Shown here in pieces: positions 7,106-14,244 of a stretch of 46,539 bases of DNA. Position 1 is the first letter of the stretch. Every line of letters starts with the position of its first letter. The notes beneath the pieces were generated by a model. The model saw nothing but the letters and a program-made list of their open reading frames with translations, was not told the origin of the DNA and did not search any database. The stretch lies in contig BEHD01000004.1 in assembly GCA_002898355.1 (NCBI GenBank), positions 1 through 46,539 of the forward strand. Direction: 5' to 3'. The DNA comes from an archaeon HR01. GTDB lineage: Archaea > Thermoproteota > Nitrososphaeria_A > Caldarchaeales > Caldarchaeaceae. Made by a program: the position numbers and the translations under genes.

Positions 7106-8452
7106 TTATTTTATCTGATTCATGGCATGTCTGTAGATGTGGGCTACTAGGCCGAATAAGGCGATTATGACGCCTAGGTTGAAGAGTGAGAGGTTCTTCA
7201 GGCCTTCAACATATTGCTGGAAGGCCACCAAGGCTAGAATCCCAGTCACCGCCAGCAGGCCCACTATAACCCTCACCGACCACTCGTATGGGAGCTGGAT
7301 GGTTATCGGCCTGGGCTTGGGGGCGGGTCTCGCCGGCTCCTTCCTCAGAGGTGCGACGTACTTGTAGCTTATGATGAAGGATGTGGCTATCAGGAACAGG
7401 AGCACTGGATAGAATATGAGGGGCTCTACATACACCGCTGTAAATGCGTCAACCCTTGGCCTCGTGTAAAAGCCCCAGACGGTGGTAACCACTATCAAGA
7501 CCAGGCTTGATATTCCCGCTGCGGTAAAGAAGGGACGCTCCTTCCAGCTGAGCTTCTTGGACCTGTCAACAAAAGGTACCAGTAGGAAGAAGAGTATGAA
7601 GAGGAGGGGTAGGAGGGCCCCGGATGTGAACCTCTCCAGGCCTGTTCTGATGAATGCGTAGATGGCTGTCAGATACCATTCCGGGACCTCAACTATGGCC
7701 TGTGTCGGGTTGTATTTTGTCCCAAGCTCCACAGGGAAGAGTCCAGCACCGATGAAGAGCACTCCTAAAACGCCGGCCACCATGGGCGGGTCAAATACTA
7801 GGTTTCTCGGGAAGTGGACCAGGGCCAATAGCAGCATAACCATCGGCAGGATGAAGACGTGGAGGGCGTAGAACCTGATTATCAGGTCGTACAGGCCGCC
7901 GCCCAGAAGTATTGGCGCTATCTGGGGTCCTAGGAGGGGTGCCGAGTTGGTGAGGCCGACTGCTATGTTAACGGCCAGCATGGCCCTCTGATTCAGTATC
8001 AGGTCGTATCCTGTGAAAGCCTCCAGAACTGTTACGGTTCCCAGAATCACTCCGGTAACCCATAGTATCTCATTCTTCACCTTATACCTCCCGCTGAAGT
8101 ATTGGTAGAACATATGGGCTATGGCTAGGAGGACCATGAAGTTGGAGCCGTGGTAGTGTATGTTGCGGAGGAAGAAGCCAAACTCTATCTCCTCCTGTAT
8201 CTGTTTCACACTGTCATAGGCATACTGTATATCCGGCCTGTAGTAGAACATCAGCAGGGCTCCTGTAATACCGAGTACTGCGAAGACTATGGCTGTCAGG
8301 GTGCCCAGGTATCCGAAAGGGCTTACAAAAAGCCTCGGTATCTGGAATCTGAAGGAGAGGAGGGGGGTTCTCTCAAGCCTGTCCACCAGCCATTTCACAA
8401 ACTCGTCGAAAACCCTCCCCAACGGTCCCGACTCCTCAGTCTTCTGGGTCAT
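7106..8452 (-). CDS. Cytochrome b, b6/subunit IV-like, of a quinol-oxidising complex
   Basis: A 448-residue membrane protein with at least ten hydrophobic segments. Bis-histidine heme ligation is visible: H99 and H113 (14 apart) and H198 and H213 (15 apart, the b6-type spacing). PEWY at 257-260 is the quinol-site motif found in subunit IV of b6f complexes. The protein thus fuses the b6 and subunit IV parts and adds extra C-terminal helices. It should pass electrons from quinol within a Rieske/cytochrome b complex, but no Rieske protein or cytochrome c gene is adjacent. It is a single gene with its own TATA box. Confidence 0.88.
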   Translation of the reverse strand: MTQKTEESGPLGRVFDEFVKWLVDRLERTPLLSFRFQIPRLFVSPFGYLGTLTAIVFAVLGITGALLMFYYRPDIQYAYDSVKQIQEEIEFGFFLRNIHYHGSNFMVLLAIAHMFYQYFSGRYKVKNEILWVTGVILGTVTVLEAFTGYDLILNQRAMLAVNIAVGLTNSAPLLGPQIAPILLGGGLYDLIIRFYALHVFILPMVMLLLALVHFPRNLVFDPPMVAGVLGVLFIGAGLFPVELGTKYNPTQAIVEVPEWYLTAIYAFIRTGLERFTSGALLPLLFILFFLLVPFVDRSKKLSWKERPFFTAAGISSLVLIVVTTVWGFYTRPRVDAFTAVYVEPLIFYPVLLFLIATSFIISYKYVAPLRKEPARPAPKPRPITIQLPYEWSVRVIVGLLAVTGILALVAFQQYVEGLKNLSLFNLGVIIALFGLVAHIYRHAMNQIK

Positions 8453-8483
8453 AACAGACCGGTTTCAGAGTGATAGCCTCCAC

Positions 8484-8491
8484 AATTTAAA
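8484..8491 (-). promoter_or_regulatory. TATA box of cytochrome b
   Basis: TTTAAATT on the reverse strand, about 35 nt upstream of ATG 8452. Confidence 0.45.
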
Positions 8492-8548
8492 CCCGTTGAT
8501 AGGGTTAACCCCATATTAGATAGCCGCCACCTATATTGGGGGGTCTGA

Positions 8549-9109
8549 ATGGCCGTCCAATACTTTGTTGGCTTGGACCTAGCAGCTAAACACCTACGGC
8601 CTACAGGGGTCTGCATCCTCACATCCCAGGGACTCTGTCTCACCTGGATGGCCTATGGTGACGGGGAGATACTGGATACTGTGAGATATTTCAGGCCCCT
8701 CTGCGTAGCTGTGGACGCACCACTTAGCTGGCCGCGGAGAGGCAGGACAAGGAGGTGTGAGAGAATGCTTTGGGGTATGGGTTTGAGACCTCTACCACAA
8801 TCCTTAGGGCCTATGAGAGCCCTTACCAGACGGGCCATACGTCTCTCCACAATCCTGAAGAGATATGGAGCAGCCATCATAGAGACTTTCCCAGACGGCG
8901 TCAGGAAAGTTTTAAACCTAGGGGCCGGGGTGCCGGACCTTTGGAGGTTGGGTCTTAGGATTCCCGAAGAGATCTCAGTACATGAGAAGGATGCGGCCCT
9001 CTGCGGGCTGGTAGCCCTCCTATGTTGGAGTGGGAATACCGTGGCCTATGGGGACCCTGGCGAGGGTGTGATTATTCTACCCAAGCCGCCGTTGAGGGAA
9101 ATGTTTTAA
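8549..9109 (+). CDS. DUF429 family protein (RNase H-like fold)
   Basis: A 186-residue protein matching the DUF429 pattern: a first strand FVGLDLAAKHLRPTGVC with the leading aspartate, VAVDAPLSWP with a second acidic residue, RRCERMLWGMGLRPLP, IETFPDG, and a C-terminal HEKDAALCGLVALL helix with further acids. The scattered Asp and Glu fit an RNase H-like metal centre, and the family is often listed as a predicted nuclease with no proven substrate. Monocistronic; the C/D box sRNA follows 12 nt after its stop. Confidence 0.75.
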   Translation: MAVQYFVGLDLAAKHLRPTGVCILTSQGLCLTWMAYGDGEILDTVRYFRPLCVAVDAPLSWPRRGRTRRCERMLWGMGLRPLPQSLGPMRALTRRAIRLSTILKRYGAAIIETFPDGVRKVLNLGAGVPDLWRLGLRIPEEISVHEKDAALCGLVALLCWSGNTVAYGDPGEGVIILPKPPLREMF

Positions 9110-9121
9110 GCCAGCTGTGCC

Positions 9122-9191
9122 GGTAACCCTTACGATGATGTGAGCGGGTATTTCTGAGCGGTGATGAAGATACCCGTACTGAATTGTTACC
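9122..9191 (+). ncRNA. C/D box sRNA (2'-O-methylation guide)
   Basis: The order and spacing are those of an archaeal dual-guide C/D sRNA. C box ATGATGT is at 9135-9141 (last base off consensus) and D' box CTGA at 9154-9157. A 3-nt spacer leads to a perfect C' box GTGATGA at 9161-9167, with D box CTGA at 9179-9182. The guide segments are 12 nt (9142-9153) and 11 nt (9168-9178). GGTAAC (9122-9127) pairs with GTTACC (9186-9191) to close a terminal stem. It would bind L7Ae, Nop5 and fibrillarin and direct ribose methylation of rRNA or tRNA. The two guides share CGGGTAT and ATACCCG, which are reverse complements. Its 3' end overlaps the last bases of the convergent HxlR gene. Confidence 0.72.
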
Positions 9192-9549
9192 TATCCTGCT
9201 TGGGGGCTGTGGCTTCTTGGCTGGGCTTAACCCATTTTATACTCCATTTCCGCAGCCCCTCCAGTAGGGGGGCCAGCTCCATGGCCATGGGTGTTAGGGA
9301 GTAGGAGACGGCGAAGGGCTGGATGTTTACGACTTCCCTTCTCACAAGGCCGTGTTTCTGAAGGTTCTTAAGAGTTCTCGACAAAGTCTTGGCGTTGAGC
9401 CTTGGGATGGACTTCAGGAGCTCGTTGAACCCTTTAGGCCCATCCAGGAGGTAGCTGATTATGACTATGGACCAGACGCTGCCTAGGAGTTTAGCCGCCT
9501 CCGTCATGGGGCAGTAGCCCTCAGGAGAGCTTCGTTTCTCCAGCATCAT
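9187..9549 (-). CDS. HxlR/MarR-type winged-helix transcriptional regulator
   Basis: A 120-residue HxlR-family regulator. CPMTEAAKLLGSVWSIVIISYLL is the usual N-terminal signature with its conserved cysteine. It is followed by FNELLKSIPRLNAKTLSRTLKNL, the DNA-reading helix pair, then GLVRREV and YSLTPMAMELAPLL, the wing and dimer helix. Such proteins often sense oxidants or ligands through the cysteine. It is a single gene; the target is unknown, though the adenosine-specific kinase gene lies just upstream on the same strand. Confidence 0.85.
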   Translation of the reverse strand: MMLEKRSSPEGYCPMTEAAKLLGSVWSIVIISYLLDGPKGFNELLKSIPRLNAKTLSRTLKNLQKHGLVRREVVNIQPFAVSYSLTPMAMELAPLLEGLRKWSIKWVKPSQEATAPKQDR

Positions 9550-9649
9550 CTCATGCCATCAAAGCCATATACTGGTTAAAATGTATTTTCCCTCCGCCAT
9601 CAGGTATACGTAGGCGACGGGGTGGCGGGCCTTCAACCACCAACTCAAA

Positions 9650-10141
9650 CTATAGCTTGTACCCTATCTTCCTGAGGAACTCTTTCCTATGCCGGATGTT
9701 CTCCTCACCCTCTATGCCTTTCGGCTTGTAGCCGTCAACAACTCCTACCACGCCCCTACCCTGCTCAGTCTCAGCAACGATTATCTGTAGTGGGTTGGCG
9801 GTGGCGGCCAGTATGGTGCAGACCTCTGGGACATCCTTCAGCCTCTGCATTATGTTGATGGGGTAGAAGCCCTTGATGAAGAGGAGGAAGGTGTGTCCGC
9901 AGCCTATCCTCAGCATCGTCTCAGCTGCCGCCTTTCTCAGCTCGGGGTCTGTCCCCTCATGCCTCACCAAACATTCCCCGCTAGCCTCCATGAATGCGAG
10001 ACCGAACCTGGCTCCAGGCACGGTGTTGACGACAGCCTCGTAAATATCCTCCACCGACTTGATGAAATGGCTGACACCAAATACAGCGTTGCACTGCTCC
10101 GGAATCTTTACCTCAACCACCTCAAACCTTATACTGGCCAT
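9650..10141 (-). CDS. Adenosine-specific kinase family protein (DUF355)
   Basis: A 163-residue protein with the pattern of the archaeal adenosine-specific kinase family (Pfam Adenosine_kin): an N-terminal NAVFGVSHFIKSVEDIYEA, GARFGLAFMEASG, the GCGHTFLLFIKGFYPINI core, and EVCTILAATANPLQIIVAE. Length is standard. The family was described from Pyrobaculum as binding adenosine and ATP; the biological role is poorly known. Monocistronic, downstream of and on the same strand as the prenyl synthase. Confidence 0.85.
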   Translation of the reverse strand: MASIRFEVVEVKIPEQCNAVFGVSHFIKSVEDIYEAVVNTVPGARFGLAFMEASGECLVRHEGTDPELRKAAAETMLRIGCGHTFLLFIKGFYPINIMQRLKDVPEVCTILAATANPLQIIVAETEQGRGVVGVVDGYKPKGIEGEENIRHRKEFLRKIGYKL

Positions 10142-10172
10142 ACATAGGTTTTATGCAGCCCTGCTTAATAGC

Positions 10173-11228
10173 TTACCGGCTTCTCTCGATGAGAAAACGG
10201 GCCAGCATGGCCAGCCTGTCACGGGCCCGGGATGGCTTTAGAACCTTCTCAGCATCAGCCCAGGACTCGGAGAGGATGGATGCGGCCACCTTCCTAGCAT
10301 ATGTGTCGGCTCCGGATTTTCTTATCAGTCTGATGGCCTCGGCAATATGGGACGGGTTGTCTGTATGCATGGCCAGTATCTCCCTAAGCCTCTGGGAATC
10401 ACCCTCTGGCAGATGTCTCGCCGCATATATGGTTAGAAGGGTCTTCTTCCCCTCCGTTATGTCGCCACCCAGCTCCTTACCGTATTTGGATTCGTCTCCG
10501 AAGAGGTTGAGGAGGTCGTCCTGTATCTGGAAGGCAACCCCGATGGATTCGCCGAACCTAGCCAACCTATCTCTCGTCCCGGAATCACAGCCGGCCATGA
10601 TGCAGGCGAGCTCCACGGCGAACCTACTCATGGAGCCCGTCTTAAGGACACACATCTGGAGATACTGGTCCTCGGTGATATCCTCCACAAACCCCCGATG
10701 CCATGCGATATCCATAGCCTGGCCGAGACTCAGTTTTGTCATGAGGTCTAGGTAGAGCCCTGCCAGACCTAGAGCCCTCCTCTCATCTAATTTTTTGAAG
10801 GCGGTGTAGACGGGTATATAGTAGAGGGCATTACCGGCGTTGATGGCGATGTCGACACCGTATATTTTGTGTATACATGGCTTCCCCCTCCTCAGAATAC
10901 TTCCATCCTCCACGTCGTCCACGATTAATGTGGCGTTGTGGATAATCTCGGGAAGCGCAGCCAGCTCTGCGATATCTTCAGCCCTACCCCCTAGGGCCTC
11001 GTAGGCTAGAAATGTTAGGGCTGGCCTCCACCTCTTCCCACCCCTATCCATAAGCTCCCAGAAGGGCTTCAGAATACCCTCGGAGATGGATACGGGCTCA
11101 TACGAATATCTCGGCTTTCCTATGAGTGTCTCAGGACTCTCCAACCTCCTCGGTACAAGTCTCTCTATGGCCTCATCTACCAGCTCCCTGTACTGGGAGA
11201 GCATCTCAAAAACGGATTCTTCACTCAT
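10173..11228 (-). CDS. idsA: Isoprenyl diphosphate synthase (GGPP/FPP synthase)
   Basis: A 351-residue trans-prenyltransferase. The first aspartate-rich motif is in TLIVDDVEDGSILRRG and the second in FQIQDDLLNLFGDE, with GGKRWRPAL upstream for diphosphate binding. It should condense IPP with allylic diphosphates to make C15-C20 chains for archaeal ether lipids and for prenyl donors such as that of CtaB. ATG 11228 is chosen over the in-frame start at 11243 because the TATA box (11252-11264) is then about 30 nt upstream, a leaderless layout. Confidence 0.92.
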   Translation of the reverse strand: MSEESVFEMLSQYRELVDEAIERLVPRRLESPETLIGKPRYSYEPVSISEGILKPFWELMDRGGKRWRPALTFLAYEALGGRAEDIAELAALPEIIHNATLIVDDVEDGSILRRGKPCIHKIYGVDIAINAGNALYYIPVYTAFKKLDERRALGLAGLYLDLMTKLSLGQAMDIAWHRGFVEDITEDQYLQMCVLKTGSMSRFAVELACIMAGCDSGTRDRLARFGESIGVAFQIQDDLLNLFGDESKYGKELGGDITEGKKTLLTIYAARHLPEGDSQRLREILAMHTDNPSHIAEAIRLIRKSGADTYARKVAASILSESWADAEKVLKPSRARDRLAMLARFLIERSR

Positions 11229-11251
11229 CCTCCAGCGGACCACTCATAGGC

Positions 11252-11264
11252 CTTATTTAAAAAA
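11252..11264 (-). promoter_or_regulatory. TATA box of idsA
   Basis: Reverse-strand TTTTTTAAATAAG partly inside the intergenic strip after the nitroreductase stop; centred about 30 nt from ATG 11228. Confidence 0.55.
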
Positions 11265-11265
11265 G

Positions 11266-12036
11266 TTAGGGTCTGAACCCGCTCCGCCTCAAAAACGCCG
11301 AGATGCTCTCATAGGCTCTCCTCACCTCTCTGGTGAGTAGGGCCCTGTTGGCCAGATACTCCCTGTAGCTCCCGGCCCAGCCGGCATATTTCTTCAGATA
11401 GCCCTCAACGCTGTATGCTTTATCCATGTTCTCGAGGAACCTCTCCGACTCCTCATCGCTCAACATCCTATATCCGTCGACATGGAAGAGTGATTCTAGG
11501 GGCCATCTAGGCCTTGGAGGCGGATTCTCATCCTTCTCACCGATGCATACAATCACCAGGGGGATTACACCGTGGGGAAGCTTCAGTATCTCGGATATCC
11601 TCTCGCACTCATACAGGGCACAATCCAGTATTAGGGTTCCGTAACCCATAACCTCGGCCGCCATTATGAGGTTCATCACCGCCAGGCCGGACTCGAAAAC
11701 ACCTAAAACCGACTCGACGGGGTATGTGTCAGCCTTCAAAACATGCACTATCCCAAGCCTGTCCAGAAGCCCCGAGATCCTGTTAAGGTCTAGGCAGACA
11801 ACTATCGAGGCTCCAGCCTTTTCGATAAAGTCTCCCCCACAGCTCTCGTTGATCTCTCTCTTTATCTCGGGCTTCTCCAGCAGGATAAAGCAGAAGGCCT
11901 GGTAGTAGTAGGGTGCGCTCTGGGCGGCCTCCAAGATTATCTTCAAGACCTCTGCGTCGATCTTCCCAGGCCTGAACCGCCTAATCGACCTCCTTGAGAA
12001 GATTAGGTTTAGGAATGCGGCGGGTCGCCTCATCAA
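11266..12036 (-). CDS. Nitroreductase-family flavoprotein
   Basis: A 256-residue protein of the nitroreductase fold. The FMN-binding start SRRSIRRFRPGKI is followed by ILEAAQSAPYYYQ, then ESGLAVMNLIMAAEVMGYGT in the dimer core and PLVIVCIGEKDENPPPRPRW near the end. A C-terminal extension of about 60 residues (YLKKYAGWAGSYREYL) goes beyond the minimal domain. It is likely an FMN-dependent oxidoreductase using NAD(P)H; the substrate cannot be read. TATA-like CATTTATC about 28 nt upstream suggests a leaderless transcript. Confidence 0.82.
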   Translation of the reverse strand: MMRRPAAFLNLIFSRRSIRRFRPGKIDAEVLKIILEAAQSAPYYYQAFCFILLEKPEIKREINESCGGDFIEKAGASIVVCLDLNRISGLLDRLGIVHVLKADTYPVESVLGVFESGLAVMNLIMAAEVMGYGTLILDCALYECERISEILKLPHGVIPLVIVCIGEKDENPPPRPRWPLESLFHVDGYRMLSDEESERFLENMDKAYSVEGYLKKYAGWAGSYREYLANRALLTREVRRAYESISAFLRRSGFRP

Positions 12037-12060
12037 GAAGAAGATCCGGATGGCGGGGTA

Positions 12061-12076
12061 GATAAATGTAAAAAAA
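12061..12076 (-). promoter_or_regulatory. ftsZ poly-T end and nitroreductase TATA box
   Basis: On the reverse strand a T7 run (12076-12070) directly follows the ftsZ stop and is a typical archaeal oligo-T terminator. The adjoining CATTTATC (12068-12061) is the nitroreductase TATA element, so terminator and promoter abut. Confidence 0.5.
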
Positions 12077-13174
12077 TTAGTGGTAGTTCTGGGCGTTTAG
12101 GGTTGTTATCCCCAGCTGTTCGAGGAGTCTGTCGACCTCCTGGTTTTCGTCGTAGGGTCTCGTCTGGAGGTCTTGGATGGTTGTTGGGACTTCACTGACC
12201 TCCAACACCTGCTCGCCAGCTGTTAGACCTGTCAGAATCAGGGATACCTGCATGGTGGATGTGTATGCCTCGTCGATTCTCGCACCCCATATCACCAGAC
12301 CGTCTTCACCCATCAGCTCTGAGACTATCTCGGCTGGTCGAGCTGCCTCTGAGAGCTGCATGTCTTCACCGCCACTTACATGCACTATCGCACCGGAGAG
12401 CCCCTCATACGTGGCATCTATGAGGGGTGACTGGAGCGCCATGAATGTTGCCTCTTCAGCCTTGTTGGGTGATGATGACCTGCCTATGCCTAGGGAGGCC
12501 AGCTTTCCCCTGGATATTATGGTCTTGAAGTCTGCGTAGTCAATGTTTATGAGGCCAGGCTTGGCTATAGACTCGGTTATGCTGTGTATCATGTTGCTTA
12601 TGACCTCGTCGGCCAGGCTGAAGGCTTTCTTGATGCCGTGCTGGGGGTAGAGCTCTAAGAGCTTGTTGTTATCCACTACGACCGATGTGTTGGTGTTTTT
12701 TCTCAGCTCCTCCAGACCCTGCAACGCAAGCCGCTTCCTCACCTGTCCTTCAAAGACGAAGGGGAGGGTTACGACACCCACCACTATCGCTCCCTCCTCC
12801 CTGGCCGTCTCAGCTATGACAGGTGCCGCACCTGTCCCAGTGCCACCTCCTAGGCCTGCAGCGATAAAGACAATATCAGAGCCTTCGATAGCTTTTCTTA
12901 TCTCCTCTCTCGACTCCTCCGCAGCCATCCTTCCACGTATGGGGTCTCCGCCGGCACCCCTCAACTTTGTGACAGTCTTCCCCAAGAGTATCTTCTTGTC
13001 AGCCCTGATTAGGTCTAGATGCTGAAGGTCTGTGTTGGCTGCTATTGTTTTGACACCGTATAGCCCGGCGTCCATCAGCCTGTTGATTGTGTTGCAGCCT
13101 GCGCCGCCTACTCCCACCAGCCTTATCCGTATATCGTCAACCAAATGGGGATAGAACTCTGTGAGGTCACTCAC
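12077..13174 (-). CDS. ftsZ: Cell division protein FtsZ
   Basis: A 365-residue tubulin-superfamily GTPase. GVGGAGCNTINRL is the first nucleotide loop, AANTDLQHL follows, and GGGTGTGAAPVIAE is the tubulin signature. NIDYADFKTI is the T7 synergy loop carrying catalytic aspartates. A short C-terminal tail ends the chain. It polymerises at midcell to drive division. The GTG start (13174-13172) overlaps the stop of a 48-codon ribbon-helix-helix gene, so the two are coupled. That arrangement matches the cdrS-ftsZ2 operon of euryarchaea, hinting at the FtsZ2 type. Confidence 0.95.
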   Translation of the reverse strand: MSDLTEFYPHLVDDIRIRLVGVGGAGCNTINRLMDAGLYGVKTIAANTDLQHLDLIRADKKILLGKTVTKLRGAGGDPIRGRMAAEESREEIRKAIEGSDIVFIAAGLGGGTGTGAAPVIAETAREEGAIVVGVVTLPFVFEGQVRKRLALQGLEELRKNTNTSVVVDNNKLLELYPQHGIKKAFSLADEVISNMIHSITESIAKPGLINIDYADFKTIISRGKLASLGIGRSSSPNKAEEATFMALQSPLIDATYEGLSGAIVHVSGGEDMQLSEAARPAEIVSELMGEDGLVIWGARIDEAYTSTMQVSLILTGLTAGEQVLEVSEVPTTIQDLQTRPYDENQEVDRLLEQLGITTLNAQNYH

Positions 13175-13313
13175 TCACCTGGACCTCCGTTCGGATGAAG
13201 TCCCTGACCGCCATACGTATAGCCTCAGCCCTGTTGGGGTAGAGTCTACGTTTCACCAGCTCGTCTATCGCTTGAAGGTATGGTTCGGGTAGGTGTACCG
13301 TTACTACTCGCAC
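13167..13313 (-). CDS. cdrS: CdrS-like ribbon-helix-helix regulator
   Basis: A 48-residue ORF read from GTG 13313 to TGA 13167. An N-terminal strand MRVVTVHLPEPY is followed by helix LQAIDELVKRRLY, the turn PN, and RAEAIRMAVRDFI, a textbook ribbon-helix-helix chain. GGAGGTGA lies 5 nt upstream of this GTG and decides it over GTG 13322. It overlaps the ftsZ start by 8 nt. In haloarchaea the equally small CdrS is encoded just before ftsZ2 and controls division genes; the same role is inferred here. Confidence 0.8.
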   Translation of the reverse strand: MRVVTVHLPEPYLQAIDELVKRRLYPNRAEAIRMAVRDFIRTEVQVSE

Positions 13314-13437
13314 ACTCTTCACCTCCTGGTTGGTTTTGTGGGGGTGGGCGCTTTCGGATAAGTGTTGGTAATACGGATGTATATGTTCAAGCCATAGAAA
13401 TGACCGATTTTCGATTATCCCTCCACCATTAAATGAG

Positions 13438-13875
13438 ATGTTCTACTTTTGGAACGCCCGCAAATTATCAATAAATGAAAGCTTTTCACATCTTACACAG
13501 GAAACCCCGGTGAAGAGGGTGGAGACTCTCGACGACCTCAGGATGGTGCTGGACAAGCTGTGCAGAGAGGATGAGAATACCGTGGTTGTGGTGGAGGGCC
13601 CTAGAGATGCGGACTCGCTGAGGAAGCTTGGGTTCAGGGGCAGCATAGTCTACGTGAGGGATGTGGACAGGCTGTATACGCTTCCACGGGGGGCCAAGGT
13701 TGTTCTGCTACTGGATTTCGACAGGGAAGGCAGCTCTATGACGTTGAGGCTGGTGAAGCGTTTGACAGAAGAGCATGTAAGAGTTGATACATCATATTAT
13801 CGGGCCTTGAAGACCGCCAAGAGGTTCGGTGTTAACACAGTTCAGGATTTACAATACCTATTTGAAGGTGGATGA
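13438..13875 (+). CDS. Toprim-domain protein, UPF0292-like
   Basis: A 145-residue protein with a stand-alone Toprim domain. NTVVVVEGPRDADSLRKLG holds the conserved glutamate and LLLDFDREG the DxD pair that binds magnesium. The remainder (RLVKRLTEEHVRVD, and FGVNTVQDLQYLF at the end) matches the small archaeal Toprim proteins of the UPF0292 group, related to RNase M5 and DnaG-type catalytic cores. Exact function is unknown, probably RNA or DNA strand processing. The ATG at 13438 adds an atypical 25-residue lead; GTG 13510 is an alternative. It overlaps the SCP2 gene tail to tail. Confidence 0.75.
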   Translation: MFYFWNARKLSINESFSHLTQETPVKRVETLDDLRMVLDKLCREDENTVVVVEGPRDADSLRKLGFRGSIVYVRDVDRLYTLPRGAKVVLLLDFDREGSSMTLRLVKRLTEEHVRVDTSYYRALKTAKRFGVNTVQDLQYLFEGG

Positions 13876-14244
13876 GAGAAGGTCGTTGAGCTCCTGTGTT
13901 GCAAAGATGTTCCCTTTTACCTTCAGCCTCCCAGAGAAGAAAGCTTTAACGGCGTCCAGCTCCCCCTTCATCACCGAGACTAGGTCTTGCTGGCTGGCCT
14001 CTATTGTGGAGGTGGGTGTTGGGTGAAGGCCCTCAACTATCTTCATGCTGCCTGCCGAAACCTCTATGTAGAACGGGTCTGCGTCGGAGGGCTTGAACTG
14101 GAAGACCCTCTCCCACCCCTCCAACTTCTTCAGCAGGTCAGCCCTCGACTTCACCGCCTCCACGATTCTAACAGCCTGCTGGTACGCCTCCCTACCACTC
14201 ATCAACAGATACAGACCAAAAAACCCCATATTAAGGTTCTTCAT
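13858..14244 (-). CDS. SCP2 sterol-carrier-like protein
   Basis: A 128-residue protein with the SCP2 pattern: FQFKPSDADPFYIEVSAGSMKI, then STIEASQQDLVSVMKGELDAVKAFFSGRLKVKG and a closing NIFATQELNDLL helix. SCP2 domains bind lipids or acyl-CoA. The ATG overlaps the stop of the upstream fused hydroxyacyl-CoA dehydrogenase/hydratase in ATGA, so a shared acyl-CoA role is likely. Binding partner unknown. Confidence 0.8.
   Translation of the reverse strand: MKNLNMGFFGLYLLMSGREAYQQAVRIVEAVKSRADLLKKLEGWERVFQFKPSDADPFYIEVSAGSMKIVEGLHPTPTSTIEASQQDLVSVMKGELDAVKAFFSGRLKVKGNIFATQELNDLLSSTFK

Noticed and set aside
6888-7117. Further C/D box sRNA candidates near CTGATGA (6889) and GTGATGG (7094)
   Set aside because: The accompanying D, D' and C' boxes are missing or wrongly spaced.
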